From: Marinobacter bryozoorum
GTDB taxonomy: Bacteria > Pseudomonadota > Gammaproteobacteria > Pseudomonadales > Oleiphilaceae
DNA length: 64,000 bases
Direction of reading: 5' to 3'
Assembly (NCBI RefSeq): GCF_023156245.1
Contig: NZ_JAKZAH010000018.1
Span: forward strand, 1-64,000
A program made the position numbers and the translations under genes. The stretch's first letter is position 1. Each line of letters starts with the position of its first letter. Under the pieces are notes generated by a model, which did not search any database, was not told the DNA's origin, and saw only the letters and a program-made list of their open reading frames with translations. Of this stretch, positions 57,501 through 64,000 are shown in pieces.

Positions 57501-57784
57501 GCGCGATCAACCAGCGAGTCGAGGGAGGGTTACCTCCAGCGGAAGCTGCCTTTGAGGGAGCCCTTACAAGGTTACGGCCGGTGATGATGACAGCCTTCAC
57601 CTCTGCACTGGGCCTGATACCGATGCTGATGGCGTCAGGGATTGGCTCTGACGTTCAGCGCCCGCTGGCATCCGTCGTGGTGGGGGGACTGGTTTCGGCA
57701 ACGCTGTTGACGCTCGTGGTTCTGCCAGCGCTGTACCAGACCTTCTCACGGGGATGGATCAGGGACCACACACACGAGGTCTGA
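54563..57784 (+). CDS. czcA: RND heavy-metal efflux pump (CzcA/CusA family)
   Basis: A 1073-aa inner-membrane proton-driven transporter with twelve membrane helices and two large periplasmic loops. TM4 carries AIAIGMMVDGSIVVMEN (411-427) with Asp419 and Glu426. This has the charged proton-relay residues but lacks the DFG Asp typical of Zn/Co/Cd CzcA. An approximately 35-residue hydrophilic insert (SRPDRFHDSERRRELTP and on) follows TM4. Substrate may thus differ from classical CzcA. The ATG at 54563 follows AAAGGGGA; an upstream in-frame start at 54518 would lie inside czcB. Confidence 0.92.
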   Translation: MLNAIVDWAVRSRLLVVIGLFAAVIVAVFTIPRLNLDAFPDVSNVQVVINTEAPGLAAEEVEQLISFPIEATIYSLPSVEEVRSISRTGLSVITVVFEEGTDIYFARQLVFEQLQAAREQIPEGVGQPEMGPNTSGLSQVYEYVLTSENPEKYGPMELRSLNDWVVKLLMMPVEGVTGLLSYGGEVRQYQVKLNPAKLLSYDLTADDVTEAINAGNRNAGGWYVNRGSEQLVIRGVGWVRSGKDGLRDISNVPVKEVDGTAITVGDVAEVAYGGEIRQGAVTMTKRTADGEVQAMGEVVAGIVLKRFGANTAETITDIEELLPTIQKALPEGVRIEPYYNQSDLVFSAVDTVVDALLQAFVFIVIILALFLLNLRASLLVLLSIPISVGLALMVMSYFGMSANLMSLGGLAIAIGMMVDGSIVVMENIFSHISRPDRFHDSERRRELTPDDSGTEIDHDQAEQDDPQGVSLRIAEATKEVARSVFFAVMIIVVVFLPLFTLQGVEGKMFTPMAISIVLAELAALGTALVVVPALASYFFRRGIHYRPSPILKPLEAGYRWLLDRAIRFRSIVAGTAIVMLAFAIFLIPRLGTEFMPEMEEGTMMVRVTLAPSVNVDAAVEIAPKLEKRIMKFPEVTYVTSRIGRAELGGDPEPVSNIAMYIGLKPAEQWESAEDREGLQALIQEELSVHPGLILNFSQPIANRVDELLSGVKAQLAIKLFGPDLDILAEKGQAIETLAKSVEGTRDVQMEQIAGEAQLIVRPDRDRLARYGISVAQVMELVSDAIGGQSAGQVIKGNERYDIYVRLAEQYRNSAESIRSLILQAPNGAWVRLEDVAEVAIEEGPPQIRRDDVQRRVVVQANIEGRDMGGVVAELDRRIAEEVDLPAGYSVVFGGQFENQRRAQQTLMIVVPISLALIFLFLYFAFGSVGQALLIMLNVPLALIGGVVSLWITGQYLSVPSSIGFITLFGLAVLNGVVMISAINQRVEGGLPPAEAAFEGALTRLRPVMMTAFTSALGLIPMLMASGIGSDVQRPLASVVVGGLVSATLLTLVVLPALYQTFSRGWIRDHTHEV

Positions 57785-58108
57785 CAGGCCTGACAGTCCG
57801 TGAGTGCTCGACAGTTTCCAGCCATGGATACGGAGCCTCACGGACACCCTGCTTTTCTCGCCGGGCCCCAGGGTCCGGCCACTTCCCGAAGCAACATTAC
57901 CTGACTGGCGTCCGAAAGACGTAAAGGCCAAGCATTTCCGTCTTATCACTTACGCCCTGCAGAACCCCCCTCCAGAGATCTGCTCCGACAAGGGAGCCTT
58001 TTCACAAAAATGAAATATTAAGTTAACCATTTATTCATATTCTCTCCGCATAGTAGGCACCACGAACTCAATACTGATCGGTAACGATCGAATCTGGAGA
58101 GAAAGCGA
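57785..58108. other. Gene-free gap between czcA and porin
   Basis: No gene is seen. A 9-bp inverted repeat GTCCGTGAG (57796-57804)/CTCACGGAC (57837-57845) lies just after czcA and may end the transcript, though without a T-tract. The last 100 bp before the porin are AT-rich and presumably hold its promoter. A GGAGAG ribosome-binding site lies near 58097. Confidence 0.4.
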
Positions 58109-59137
58109 ATGAAAAAACAATTGCTTGCAGCAGCTATCGGCACACTGGTTGCCGCACCGTCCATCGCACTGGCGGATAAGGGCCCGACGGTATACGGCAA
58201 GGTCAATGTCTCTTACGAGAACTACGATAACGGCACCGACGACCAGTGGGAATTGAACAGCAATGCTTCCCGTATCGGCGTCAAGGGCGCCCTTGACCTG
58301 GACTTCCAGAATGTTCAGGCCATTTATCAGGCCGAGTTCGAAATCGATGTCGATAACGGCGACTCCGGCGGTGGCGAAACCTTCGATCAGCGGAACATCT
58401 ACGGCGGTTTCACGCACGCCAATCTGGGTACGCTGATTGCTGGCAAGCTCGATACGCCGTTCAAGAAAGCACAGTTGGACGTGGACCTGTTCGACAATCT
58501 GGGCGGCGATATCAGTTCGATCCTTGGTGGCGAAGAGCGGGTCAGCAACATTATCCAGTACAGCACACCGAAACTCGCTGACGTCATCACCCTGAACCTG
58601 GCCATGATCCCAGGAGAAGGCGACGATAAGGCCGGTGAAACCAGGGACAACGCCGCCGACGCGTTCTCCTCTTCCGTGGTATTCGATAATGGAACTATCT
58701 TCGGCGCTGTGGCATACGATTCGGAAGTCACCACCAACATCTATGATGCTGACTTTGCCGGTATCGGCGAAGATCTCTACCTGGTAGACGCGGTGCGCGT
58801 CTCCGGCGGTGCCCGCATTCAGAACTTCGAGTTAGGGGCGATTTACCAGAAATCCGAAACCTCTGATGACGTGGCGGGCATGAGCTACGAGGACAGCTCC
58901 TACATTCTCAGTGGCGCCTTCAGCCTGAACCGTTTGAAGCTGAAGGCGCAGTATGGTCTGACCAGCATGGACCAGACTGACGACGACCTCACGCTGATGG
59001 CTCTGGGGGCCGACTACAAGGTGGGTGACAAGAGCAAGATCTTTGGCTACTACGCCAATGCGGAAGCGGATGAGAATACGTCTTCCTTGGAAGACACCTA
59101 CTTCGGTGTCGGTTTCGAGCACAAATTCTCCATGTAA
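58109..59137 (+). CDS. Outer-membrane porin
   Basis: A 342-aa general porin precursor. The signal peptide is MKKQLLAAAIGTLVAAPSIALA, and the mature protein starts DKGPTVYGKVNVSYE, a typical first strand. It has SNASRIGVKGALDL, the gating-loop region around SSILGGEERVSNIIQYSTPK, and ends in FGVGFEHKFSM. Acidic residues dominate, suggesting cation preference. A strong terminator follows. A second, different porin lies at 60670. Confidence 0.9.
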   Translation: MKKQLLAAAIGTLVAAPSIALADKGPTVYGKVNVSYENYDNGTDDQWELNSNASRIGVKGALDLDFQNVQAIYQAEFEIDVDNGDSGGGETFDQRNIYGGFTHANLGTLIAGKLDTPFKKAQLDVDLFDNLGGDISSILGGEERVSNIIQYSTPKLADVITLNLAMIPGEGDDKAGETRDNAADAFSSSVVFDNGTIFGAVAYDSEVTTNIYDADFAGIGEDLYLVDAVRVSGGARIQNFELGAIYQKSETSDDVAGMSYEDSSYILSGAFSLNRLKLKAQYGLTSMDQTDDDLTLMALGADYKVGDKSKIFGYYANAEADENTSSLEDTYFGVGFEHKFSM

Positions 59138-59173
59138 CTGCCAGCATGTGGGTCACACGTACAACCACAGGCG

Positions 59174-60160
59174 TTAGAACGAAGCCTGAATTGAGTTAAC
59201 ACAGGTGTTGCCGGGACCTTCTGTTCCCGGCTTTTTCGTGTTCGCACTGAAGCCAGCCGACCTGCTTACCGGATGACCAGAAGCAAGAGACTTTGTTACT
59301 ACAGTGGCCACGCGCGCGGTGGCCACACATAGTCTACGAGGCCAGTACGGGGCCGCCGGCATCTGCAGGCTTACATCGTCACCAGCACTTTTCCCTGAGT
59401 GACCGGTCTCTTCGGATGGAGATTGGCTTTGACTGCCCAGACCGGCAGAAACCATAACAAACAACACGAATCCGCCGATGAAGGCGACCAGGGACCAACG
59501 GGTATCCTTGTCGGCCTCATGAGCCTCCGCAAGCATGTCCTCGACAGCCGCTACCGTAAGCAAGCCAGCAGTGAAGGTAAGCACCCCAAATTGCCAGACC
59601 TCACTCTGGTTACGCAGGAGGTATTACGCAATTATGGCCGCGCCCACTACAGGTATTGCAAAAGAAACCGACAGCAGTAACCGGCGGGATCGCGGTACCC
59701 CCTTGTCCTTCATGTTAGCGACCGTCGAGTAACCTTCTGGCACATCCGCCAGCACCTGTCCCACTGCCAGCACGAGGGCCATGCTGACCGATACCACGGA
59801 ACCGGTACCGATGAGGACACCATCACTGAGAAGATCCACGGACTCGGCAATGTAAATCATCCACATGCCCATCCCGCTCCCGCTTTGACTCCCCGTCTGC
59901 AATTTTTCAACCACCGATCCGATGGCGATATAGGCGAGTCCGCCAAGCGCAAAAGCGAGCGCGATAATCCCCGGTGAAATTCGGGCCAGGGCTTCAGGAA
60001 GGATTTCAACGCTCACCACCGCGATCACAATACCGGCTGCAGCATGCAGCGCGCGGTTCAGGCGCCGCTTTGGTGTGTTGAGAAATTCCGCCATTAATCC
60101 TCCGGCGAAATTGCCCAGCGCGGGTAACACCGCCAACCCCAAAACCAGCCATATGCTCAT
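59174..60160 (-). pseudogene. ZIP-family metal transporter interrupted by an in-frame stop
   Basis: Residues 1-178 (60160-59627) are a good ZIP permease. They include FAGGLMAEFLNTP, the metal helix HAAAGIVIAVVSVEILPEAL, and ESVDLLSDGVLIGTG. A TAA at 59624-59626 stops it after VVGAAIIA. The frame continues unchanged with YLLRNQ, VWQFGVL, then TFTAGLLTVAAVEDMLAEAH and FIGGFVLFVMVSAGLG, the expected last two helices. Past about 59435 the frame runs on into unrelated sequence and across the porin terminator, so the original stop is also lost. Probably a pseudogene. A sequencing error at the TAA would not explain the aberrant tail. Confidence 0.75.
59210..59236 (+). terminator. Rho-independent terminator of the porin
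   Basis: Stem GCCGGGA (59210-59216)/TCCCGGC (59225-59231) with an 8-nt loop and TTTTT at 59232-59236, 73 bp after the porin stop. Confidence 0.9.
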
Positions 60161-60669
60161 CGGTTCCCCCCTCTAAACGCCTTCGGTGTTGCAAGACTTT
60201 TGTCCGGTGTTTCCGACCACCCGGACTGAATCAACCGCTCCCTGATACCACCCGTTACATTTGATTCAGTAAGGTTCAGATGCCAGGACGAAGCCAAAGT
60301 ACAGGGCTGGAATGCGGGCGCCGCTCGTTCCAGACTGTTTCATAACCTTCAAGGGATTGCGCCCGTGATCTTCAGGCCACCATACTTGTTACGTCAAGTG
60401 TAGAAGGTTTCGCCCGGAATGTTTTGCTTCCGGCACAGCCCGTTGACGATGACCCGGGATCAGACTTATGGGGGTTTCGATGGAATCGGTGGGAGTAGTG
60501 GGAGTCGGTGGGAGCCATCTGGTTACCGGGCGAGCGAAGGGTTTACCCGGACGATACGGCGGAAAATCTGCCGTCCATGCAGCAGTTTAGCAACTGGAAC
60601 CCTCAGCGCAACGCGCGTCAGGTTCCGGATTACTTAGATTACGAGGGTGGCTCTCGCCACCCCTAAACA
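60161..60669. other. Gene-free region with probable transposase relic
   Basis: No intact gene. On the minus strand about 60359-60288 reads a short peptide containing GYETVWNERRPHSS. This is like the C-terminal NERRPHSSLGY motif of IS3-family OrfB transposases, ended by a stop. Around 60488-60513 there are three GTGGGAG units. A 72-codon frame at 60419-60637 has no recognisable similarity. Confidence 0.35.
60645..60662 (-). terminator. Hairpin after the second porin
   Basis: GGGTGGC/GCCACCC stem with a 4-nt loop, 8 bp beyond the porin stop on the minus strand. No marked T-tract. Confidence 0.45.
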
Positions 60670-61782
60670 TTAAAAGAGGTAGGCGCCACCGATATTCAGC
60701 TCATTGTAAGCGGAATCGTAAACGTCTCCTTCTTCGTCGTTACGATGAAGACCTTCAACATACACATAGAGTTTGTCGGAAACGTTATGCAGCGCCTGGG
60801 CGGTGATGTTAGTCGATTCCCTTTTACCGTCACCAGCACCGTCCACATCGTCTTCTTCCATTTCGTAAGACAGCGTGAAGCGCGAGGCGCCCATTGTGTA
60901 AATGCCCTGGATACCGATCAGATCTTCACCAAGCCCGGTGTTTTCGGCCACGTTACCAAACGACTCCGCAGACTCAACCGGGTCAGCGCCGAATGATTCA
61001 CCAGCGGCGGCCACAGCCTCATCCCCTTCCTGGGTGGAATAGAACGCATTCAGCGACAGTGCATCCGTTACAAAAAAGTCAACTCGGACACCATAGGTGT
61101 TTTCGTTGTTTGCGGCGCCATCATTTGAGTCCATAGCCAGCGCCACGGCAAACCGGTCATGCTGATATTTCATGCCCAACTGGTACGGATACTTGTTGTC
61201 ACGGCTCTGGCCGTTTTCGTCCCGCTCGCTTTTGCCGTCAACCTGCATAACACCATGCAGGGTCAGCCCGCCGAAGCTCGGTGACACGTACTGAATCAGG
61301 TCGTCTTCGCCGGTAGTCCAGTTGGCATAAAAATTCCCGTTACCAACTTCATAGTACCAGTTGCCATAACCACCAATCAGGGTTTCATACTGGGAATCGT
61401 CGGAACCAACCCACACTTCACCGAAATTCCCGCGAACACCAAGATAGGCTTCGTCGGTTTCGATAGTTTCATTGGTCTCGCCTTCAGTTGGAAAGAAACC
61501 TTCCAGCTCAAGCTTTCCGAAAGCTTCGACTCCCGGCATGATTTCGTGGCTGCCACGAATCCCCAGAGTAGAATAAGTGTAGTCTGTCAGTTGACTTCCT
61601 GAACCCTCGAAATCCTCATGATCCGAGTTGGTGTAGATCATCTGGACGTTACCGTAAATCTCCGGCATGGCGTCCAGGCGAGCGTTCAGCTCGGAGAACT
61701 CTTTGCTGGTCGCGGCCGACACGACTGTCGGAGCAGCGACCATGGCAAAGGCGATGGCTGATGCAATAGCTGTTTTTTTCAT
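60670..61782 (-). CDS. Outer-membrane porin (acidic)
   Basis: A 370-aa porin precursor. The signal peptide MKKTAIASAIAFAMVAAPTV is cleaved near VSAATSKEF. The mature N-terminus has a short helical SELNARLDAM stretch, then IYGNVQMIYTNSDHED as first strand. Alternating amphipathic strands run to the C-terminal YNELNIGGAYLF, whose terminal Phe is the outer-membrane sorting signal. Very rich in Asp/Glu. It shares little with the porin at 58109. Its substrate is unknown. Confidence 0.87.
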   Translation of the reverse strand: MKKTAIASAIAFAMVAAPTVVSAATSKEFSELNARLDAMPEIYGNVQMIYTNSDHEDFEGSGSQLTDYTYSTLGIRGSHEIMPGVEAFGKLELEGFFPTEGETNETIETDEAYLGVRGNFGEVWVGSDDSQYETLIGGYGNWYYEVGNGNFYANWTTGEDDLIQYVSPSFGGLTLHGVMQVDGKSERDENGQSRDNKYPYQLGMKYQHDRFAVALAMDSNDGAANNENTYGVRVDFFVTDALSLNAFYSTQEGDEAVAAAGESFGADPVESAESFGNVAENTGLGEDLIGIQGIYTMGASRFTLSYEMEEDDVDGAGDGKRESTNITAQALHNVSDKLYVYVEGLHRNDEEGDVYDSAYNELNIGGAYLF

Positions 61783-62263
61783 CTTATAGCTTCCTTTTGA
61801 GTTAACTCAGGTTTTTAGCGACGGGCCTGACCCGCCTGTCAGTCTCAGTACACCCGCCATCGCCAGCTCACGCTGTGATGACGTCAGGCTTCTTCTCGCG
61901 GAGCCCTTCACAGTCAATCACTTACAAATCCTTCTTAAAGGATTATCTGGTTAAAGATTGTTGTAATACACTTTCCAGAATTTTGCAAATTCTTAACCAA
62001 CATTTATTGGCAAATGATGGTAATTTCAGGTAAGGCATGTAAGTTTCGGCTTTACGTCCTTAAACAAGATCAAGGCCACTACCTGGAAAGGGTCTACAAT
62101 TCAGAGAATTAGGGACTAAAGAATTGTGGGAGCCCTTCTGCCTCCACCCTAACCGCACCAGTTTAGAGCACCTTTTGCCGTTCCGCCTTGTTCCCGCACA
62201 TTAAGTGAGCGAATCCAGAAGTGACGAGACTGTAACGTTAACACTTCGCAATCACAAGTTGGC
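61783..62263. other. Gene-free AT-rich gap between the porin and dtd
   Basis: About 480 bp with no credible gene on either strand. The first 250 bp are AT-rich and lie upstream of the minus-strand porin. They contain a GAGTTAACTC palindrome at 61799-61808 and presumably its promoter. The rest shows nothing I recognise. Confidence 0.4.
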
Positions 62264-62707
62264 TCAGACACTCAACAAAAAAGTCACCGGCCCGTCATTC
62301 ACCAGGGCCACCTTCATATCCGCACCGAATTCGCCCTGCCCGACACGGTCTTGCCCGAGCCTGCCCACGGCCTTACGCACAAACTCTGCTACCAGCTCCC
62401 GGGCACGGCCGGGTTCAGCCGCATCGGAAAACCCCGGGCGGGTACCTGAGCGGGTATCAGCAGCAAGCGTAAACTGGGGAACAATCAGGAGGGAGCCACC
62501 GCAATCTTCCAGGCTTCGGTTCATGCGGCCTTTTTCATCGGGGAATACGCGGTAACGGGCAATCTTGCCAAGCAGTGCATCAACCTCTTGGACACCGTCG
62601 TTCCGTTCGACCCCCAGGAGCAGCAACAAGCCATCATCGATGCTGGCAATCAACTTGCCATCCACCGAAACACTGGCTTCTGTCACTCTTTGTATCAGTC
62701 CTTTCAT
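62264..62707 (-). CDS. dtd: D-aminoacyl-tRNA deacylase
   Basis: A 147-aa enzyme that removes D-amino acids (and glycine) mischarged on tRNA. Key family signatures are present: MKGLIQRVTEASVSVDG, GKIARYRVFPDEKGRMNRSL, the QFTLAADT segment (usually SQFTL, here PQFTL), and the active-site NDGPVTF (Gly-Pro dipeptide). The ATG at 62707 fits family length (E. coli 145). Confidence 0.94.
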   Translation of the reverse strand: MKGLIQRVTEASVSVDGKLIASIDDGLLLLLGVERNDGVQEVDALLGKIARYRVFPDEKGRMNRSLEDCGGSLLIVPQFTLAADTRSGTRPGFSDAAEPGRARELVAEFVRKAVGRLGQDRVGQGEFGADMKVALVNDGPVTFLLSV

Positions 62708-62840
62708 GAAGTCCCTGGGCAAGATTGGTCAGCAGCGATGCGGATTCTATCGGCCGCCCCTGTCGCGCGCAAGTGAGGAAGGTCAAGGGCGCACCAGACG
62801 CGCCCCTGTAATGGGAGGCTGCCCTGTTAGGGCGAGCCTG

Positions 62841-62868
62841 TTATGGAGAGACAGTTATGGAGAGACAG
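62841..62868. repeat. 14-bp tandem duplication
   Basis: TTATGGAGAGACAG occurs twice in a row (62841-62854 and 62855-62868), between pip and dtd, only 7 bp after the pip stop on the minus strand. Confidence 0.9.
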
Positions 62869-62874
62869 GATCGA

Positions 62875-63837
62875 TCAGGCGAGGCGGGGTGCGGCCTGGC
62901 GGCAAACCGTTTCCACGGCACGCATCAGGGCATCGACGATTGGCGGCTCCGAAGCAGAATGGCCCGCTTCCCGGATAACCTGCAGCTCCGCCTGTGGCCA
63001 GGCTTCGCTCAGGGCATAGGCGTTATCCAGCGGGCAAACCATATCGTAGCGGCCATGGACGATCACACCGGGGATATCCGCCAGCCGGGTCGCGTTATCC
63101 AGGATCTGCCGGGGCGCCAGGAAGGCGTTGTTCATAAAGTAATGGCATTCAATGCGTGCCAGGGCGATTGCGGTGTGGGGGTGGGCAAAATGCTCTACCA
63201 CCCTGGGATTGGGGTGTAGCGTCGCACAGCGTCCCTCCCAGACAGACCAGGCCTTGGCCGCCTGGATCTGTTCAAGCTCGTTTTCACTGGTCAGGCGGCG
63301 ATAGTAAGCGCTGACCATATCGCCCCGCTCGGCTTCGGGAATGGGCGCCAGGTAGTCCTGCCAGTAGTCCGGGAACACCCGCCCGGCGCCACTCTGGTAG
63401 AACCACTGGATATCTTCCGGCCGGCACAGGAAAATCCCTCGCAACACCAGACCCAGCACCCGCTCCGGGTGGGTTTCCGCATAAACCAGGCTGAGGGTGG
63501 AGCCCCAGCTGCCACCGAACAACATCCACTGATCAATGCCCAGAAATTCCCGCACCTTTTCCAGGTCTTCCACCAGTGCCTGGGTGGTATTGCCCCGCAA
63601 CTCCGCCAGCGGCGTCGAGCGACCAGCCCCACGCTGATCCAGCAGGATAATCCGGAACCGCTCGGCATCGAAGAAACGCCGATACCAGTCCTCACACCCC
63701 CCTCCGGGACCACCGTGCACCACGATGACCGGGATACCCTCGGGGTTACCGGACTCCTCCACGTACAACTCATGGGGCGGGTCTACGGCCAGGCGGTGAC
63801 GGGCGTAGGGTTCAATTTCCGGGTACAGGGTGAGCAT
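62875..63837 (-). CDS. pip: Proline iminopeptidase
   Basis: A 320-aa alpha/beta-hydrolase that removes N-terminal proline from peptides in the cytoplasm. HGGPGGGCEDW forms the oxyanion region. The nucleophile motif GGSWGS contains the catalytic Ser, Asp lies in VHGRYDMVCP, and His in REAGHSASEP. LLDQRGAGRSTP is a strong family marker. The ATG at 63837 (MLTLYPEIEPYARH) is the true start. The open frame continues upstream to 63969 through a dispersed repeat, giving a spurious N-terminal extension. Confidence 0.95.
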   Translation of the reverse strand: MLTLYPEIEPYARHRLAVDPPHELYVEESGNPEGIPVIVVHGGPGGGCEDWYRRFFDAERFRIILLDQRGAGRSTPLAELRGNTTQALVEDLEKVREFLGIDQWMLFGGSWGSTLSLVYAETHPERVLGLVLRGIFLCRPEDIQWFYQSGAGRVFPDYWQDYLAPIPEAERGDMVSAYYRRLTSENELEQIQAAKAWSVWEGRCATLHPNPRVVEHFAHPHTAIALARIECHYFMNNAFLAPRQILDNATRLADIPGVIVHGRYDMVCPLDNAYALSEAWPQAELQVIREAGHSASEPPIVDALMRAVETVCRQAAPRLA

Positions 63838-63900
63838 GGGCGACTCCTTGACCTCGTAGTGAGCTTTTTTGCCGCGGCAAACTGTGTCCGGTCGACAGAC

Positions 63901-63927
63901 ACCCTTCGACAAGCTCAGGGTGAACGG
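63901..63927. repeat. Dispersed intergenic repeat (TTCGACAAGCTCAGG type)
   Basis: CCCTTCGACAAGCTCAGGG followed by TGAACGG is a short sequence known from intergenic regions of many proteobacteria. Read in the pip frame it gives the tell-tale peptide FTLSLSKG, which often appears in over-extended gene starts. Confidence 0.75.
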
Positions 63928-63952
63928 GGCGTGGAAAAGATGGAAATGCTTT

Positions 63953-63990
63953 TTGCCACGGAACGACACGGAAAAAGAAAAAACTTAAAA
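63953..63990. repeat. Half copy of the 42-kb palindrome unit
   Basis: TTTGCCACGGAACGACACGGAAAAAGAAA resembles the left inner arm at 42102-42140 (GCCACGGAA, CACGGAAAAA). The opposite arm is not in the window and may lie just beyond position 64000. Confidence 0.6.
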
Positions 63991-64000
63991 CGCCTTTTGC

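Noticed and set aside
59624..59626. Considered stop-codon recoding (selenocysteine or pyrrolysine) in the ZIP gene
   Set aside because: The codon is TAA, which is not used for either, and the tail of the gene is also degenerate.

Overview
The window looks like chromosomal DNA of a marine gammaproteobacterium of the Marinobacter/Pseudomonas type. Gene orders argS-SPOR-hslV-hslU-DUF971, rppH-ptsP, and tolC-thiC-nudF-DUF1249-cpdA-yqiA are typical of that group, codon use is GC-rich, and the envelope genes are those of an LPS-bearing Gram-negative. The genus is inferred, not proven.

Layout. (1) 1-930: the end of an IS21-like element truncates a mercuric reductase gene, followed by a gene-free stretch rich in inverted repeats. 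(2) 1023-17640: housekeeping genes (argS, FtsN-like SPOR protein, hslVU, DUF971, patatin-like protein, ptsP, rppH, HAD hydrolase, rlmI, gcvH, yqiA, cpdA, DUF1249, nudF, thiC with a TPP riboswitch). Two copies of a modular palindromic repeat lie between nudF and thiC. (3) 17972-42656: tolC, then a large LPS/surface-glycan locus. The plus-strand arm holds two LpxL-type acyltransferases, ELM1- and YrbL-family proteins, two glycosyltransferases and a sulfotransferase-like protein. The minus-strand arm is one tightly overlapping operon from kdkA to a nucleotidyltransferase. waaA, a heptosyltransferase and a DUF6165 gene lie beside these arms. (4) 42748-50296: ilvE, glnE, a K+ channel, mgtE and a CYTH protein. 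(5) 50491-60160: a heavy-metal region (CDF exporter, CzcI-like protein, CzcCBA-type RND efflux, porin, broken ZIP transporter). (6) 60670-64000: porin, dtd, pip, and dispersed repeats.

The most interesting part is the minus-strand glycan operon. Its last three genes (PEP-synthase-like kinase, class I glutamine amidotransferase/gamma-glutamyl hydrolase, nucleotidyltransferase) match in family and order the Campylobacter jejuni Cj1418-Cj1417-Cj1416 set. That set makes the phosphoramidate donor for capsule decoration, through L-glutamine kinase, gamma-glutamyl-CDP-amidate hydrolase and CTP:phosphoglutamine cytidylyltransferase. The kinase here carries an extra N-terminal nucleotidyltransferase-like domain and sits beside a HAD protein and a ParB/sulfiredoxin-like protein. 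Upstream in the same operon are a DRE-TIM aldolase fused to a Rossmann-like domain, a CMP-sialate-synthetase homologue and a GT29-like (sialyltransferase) protein. Together these suggest a CMP-activated keto-deoxy sugar acid. I infer an LPS or surface glycan carrying an unusual acidic sugar and a phosphoramidate-type group. None of the chemistry is shown by the sequence alone.
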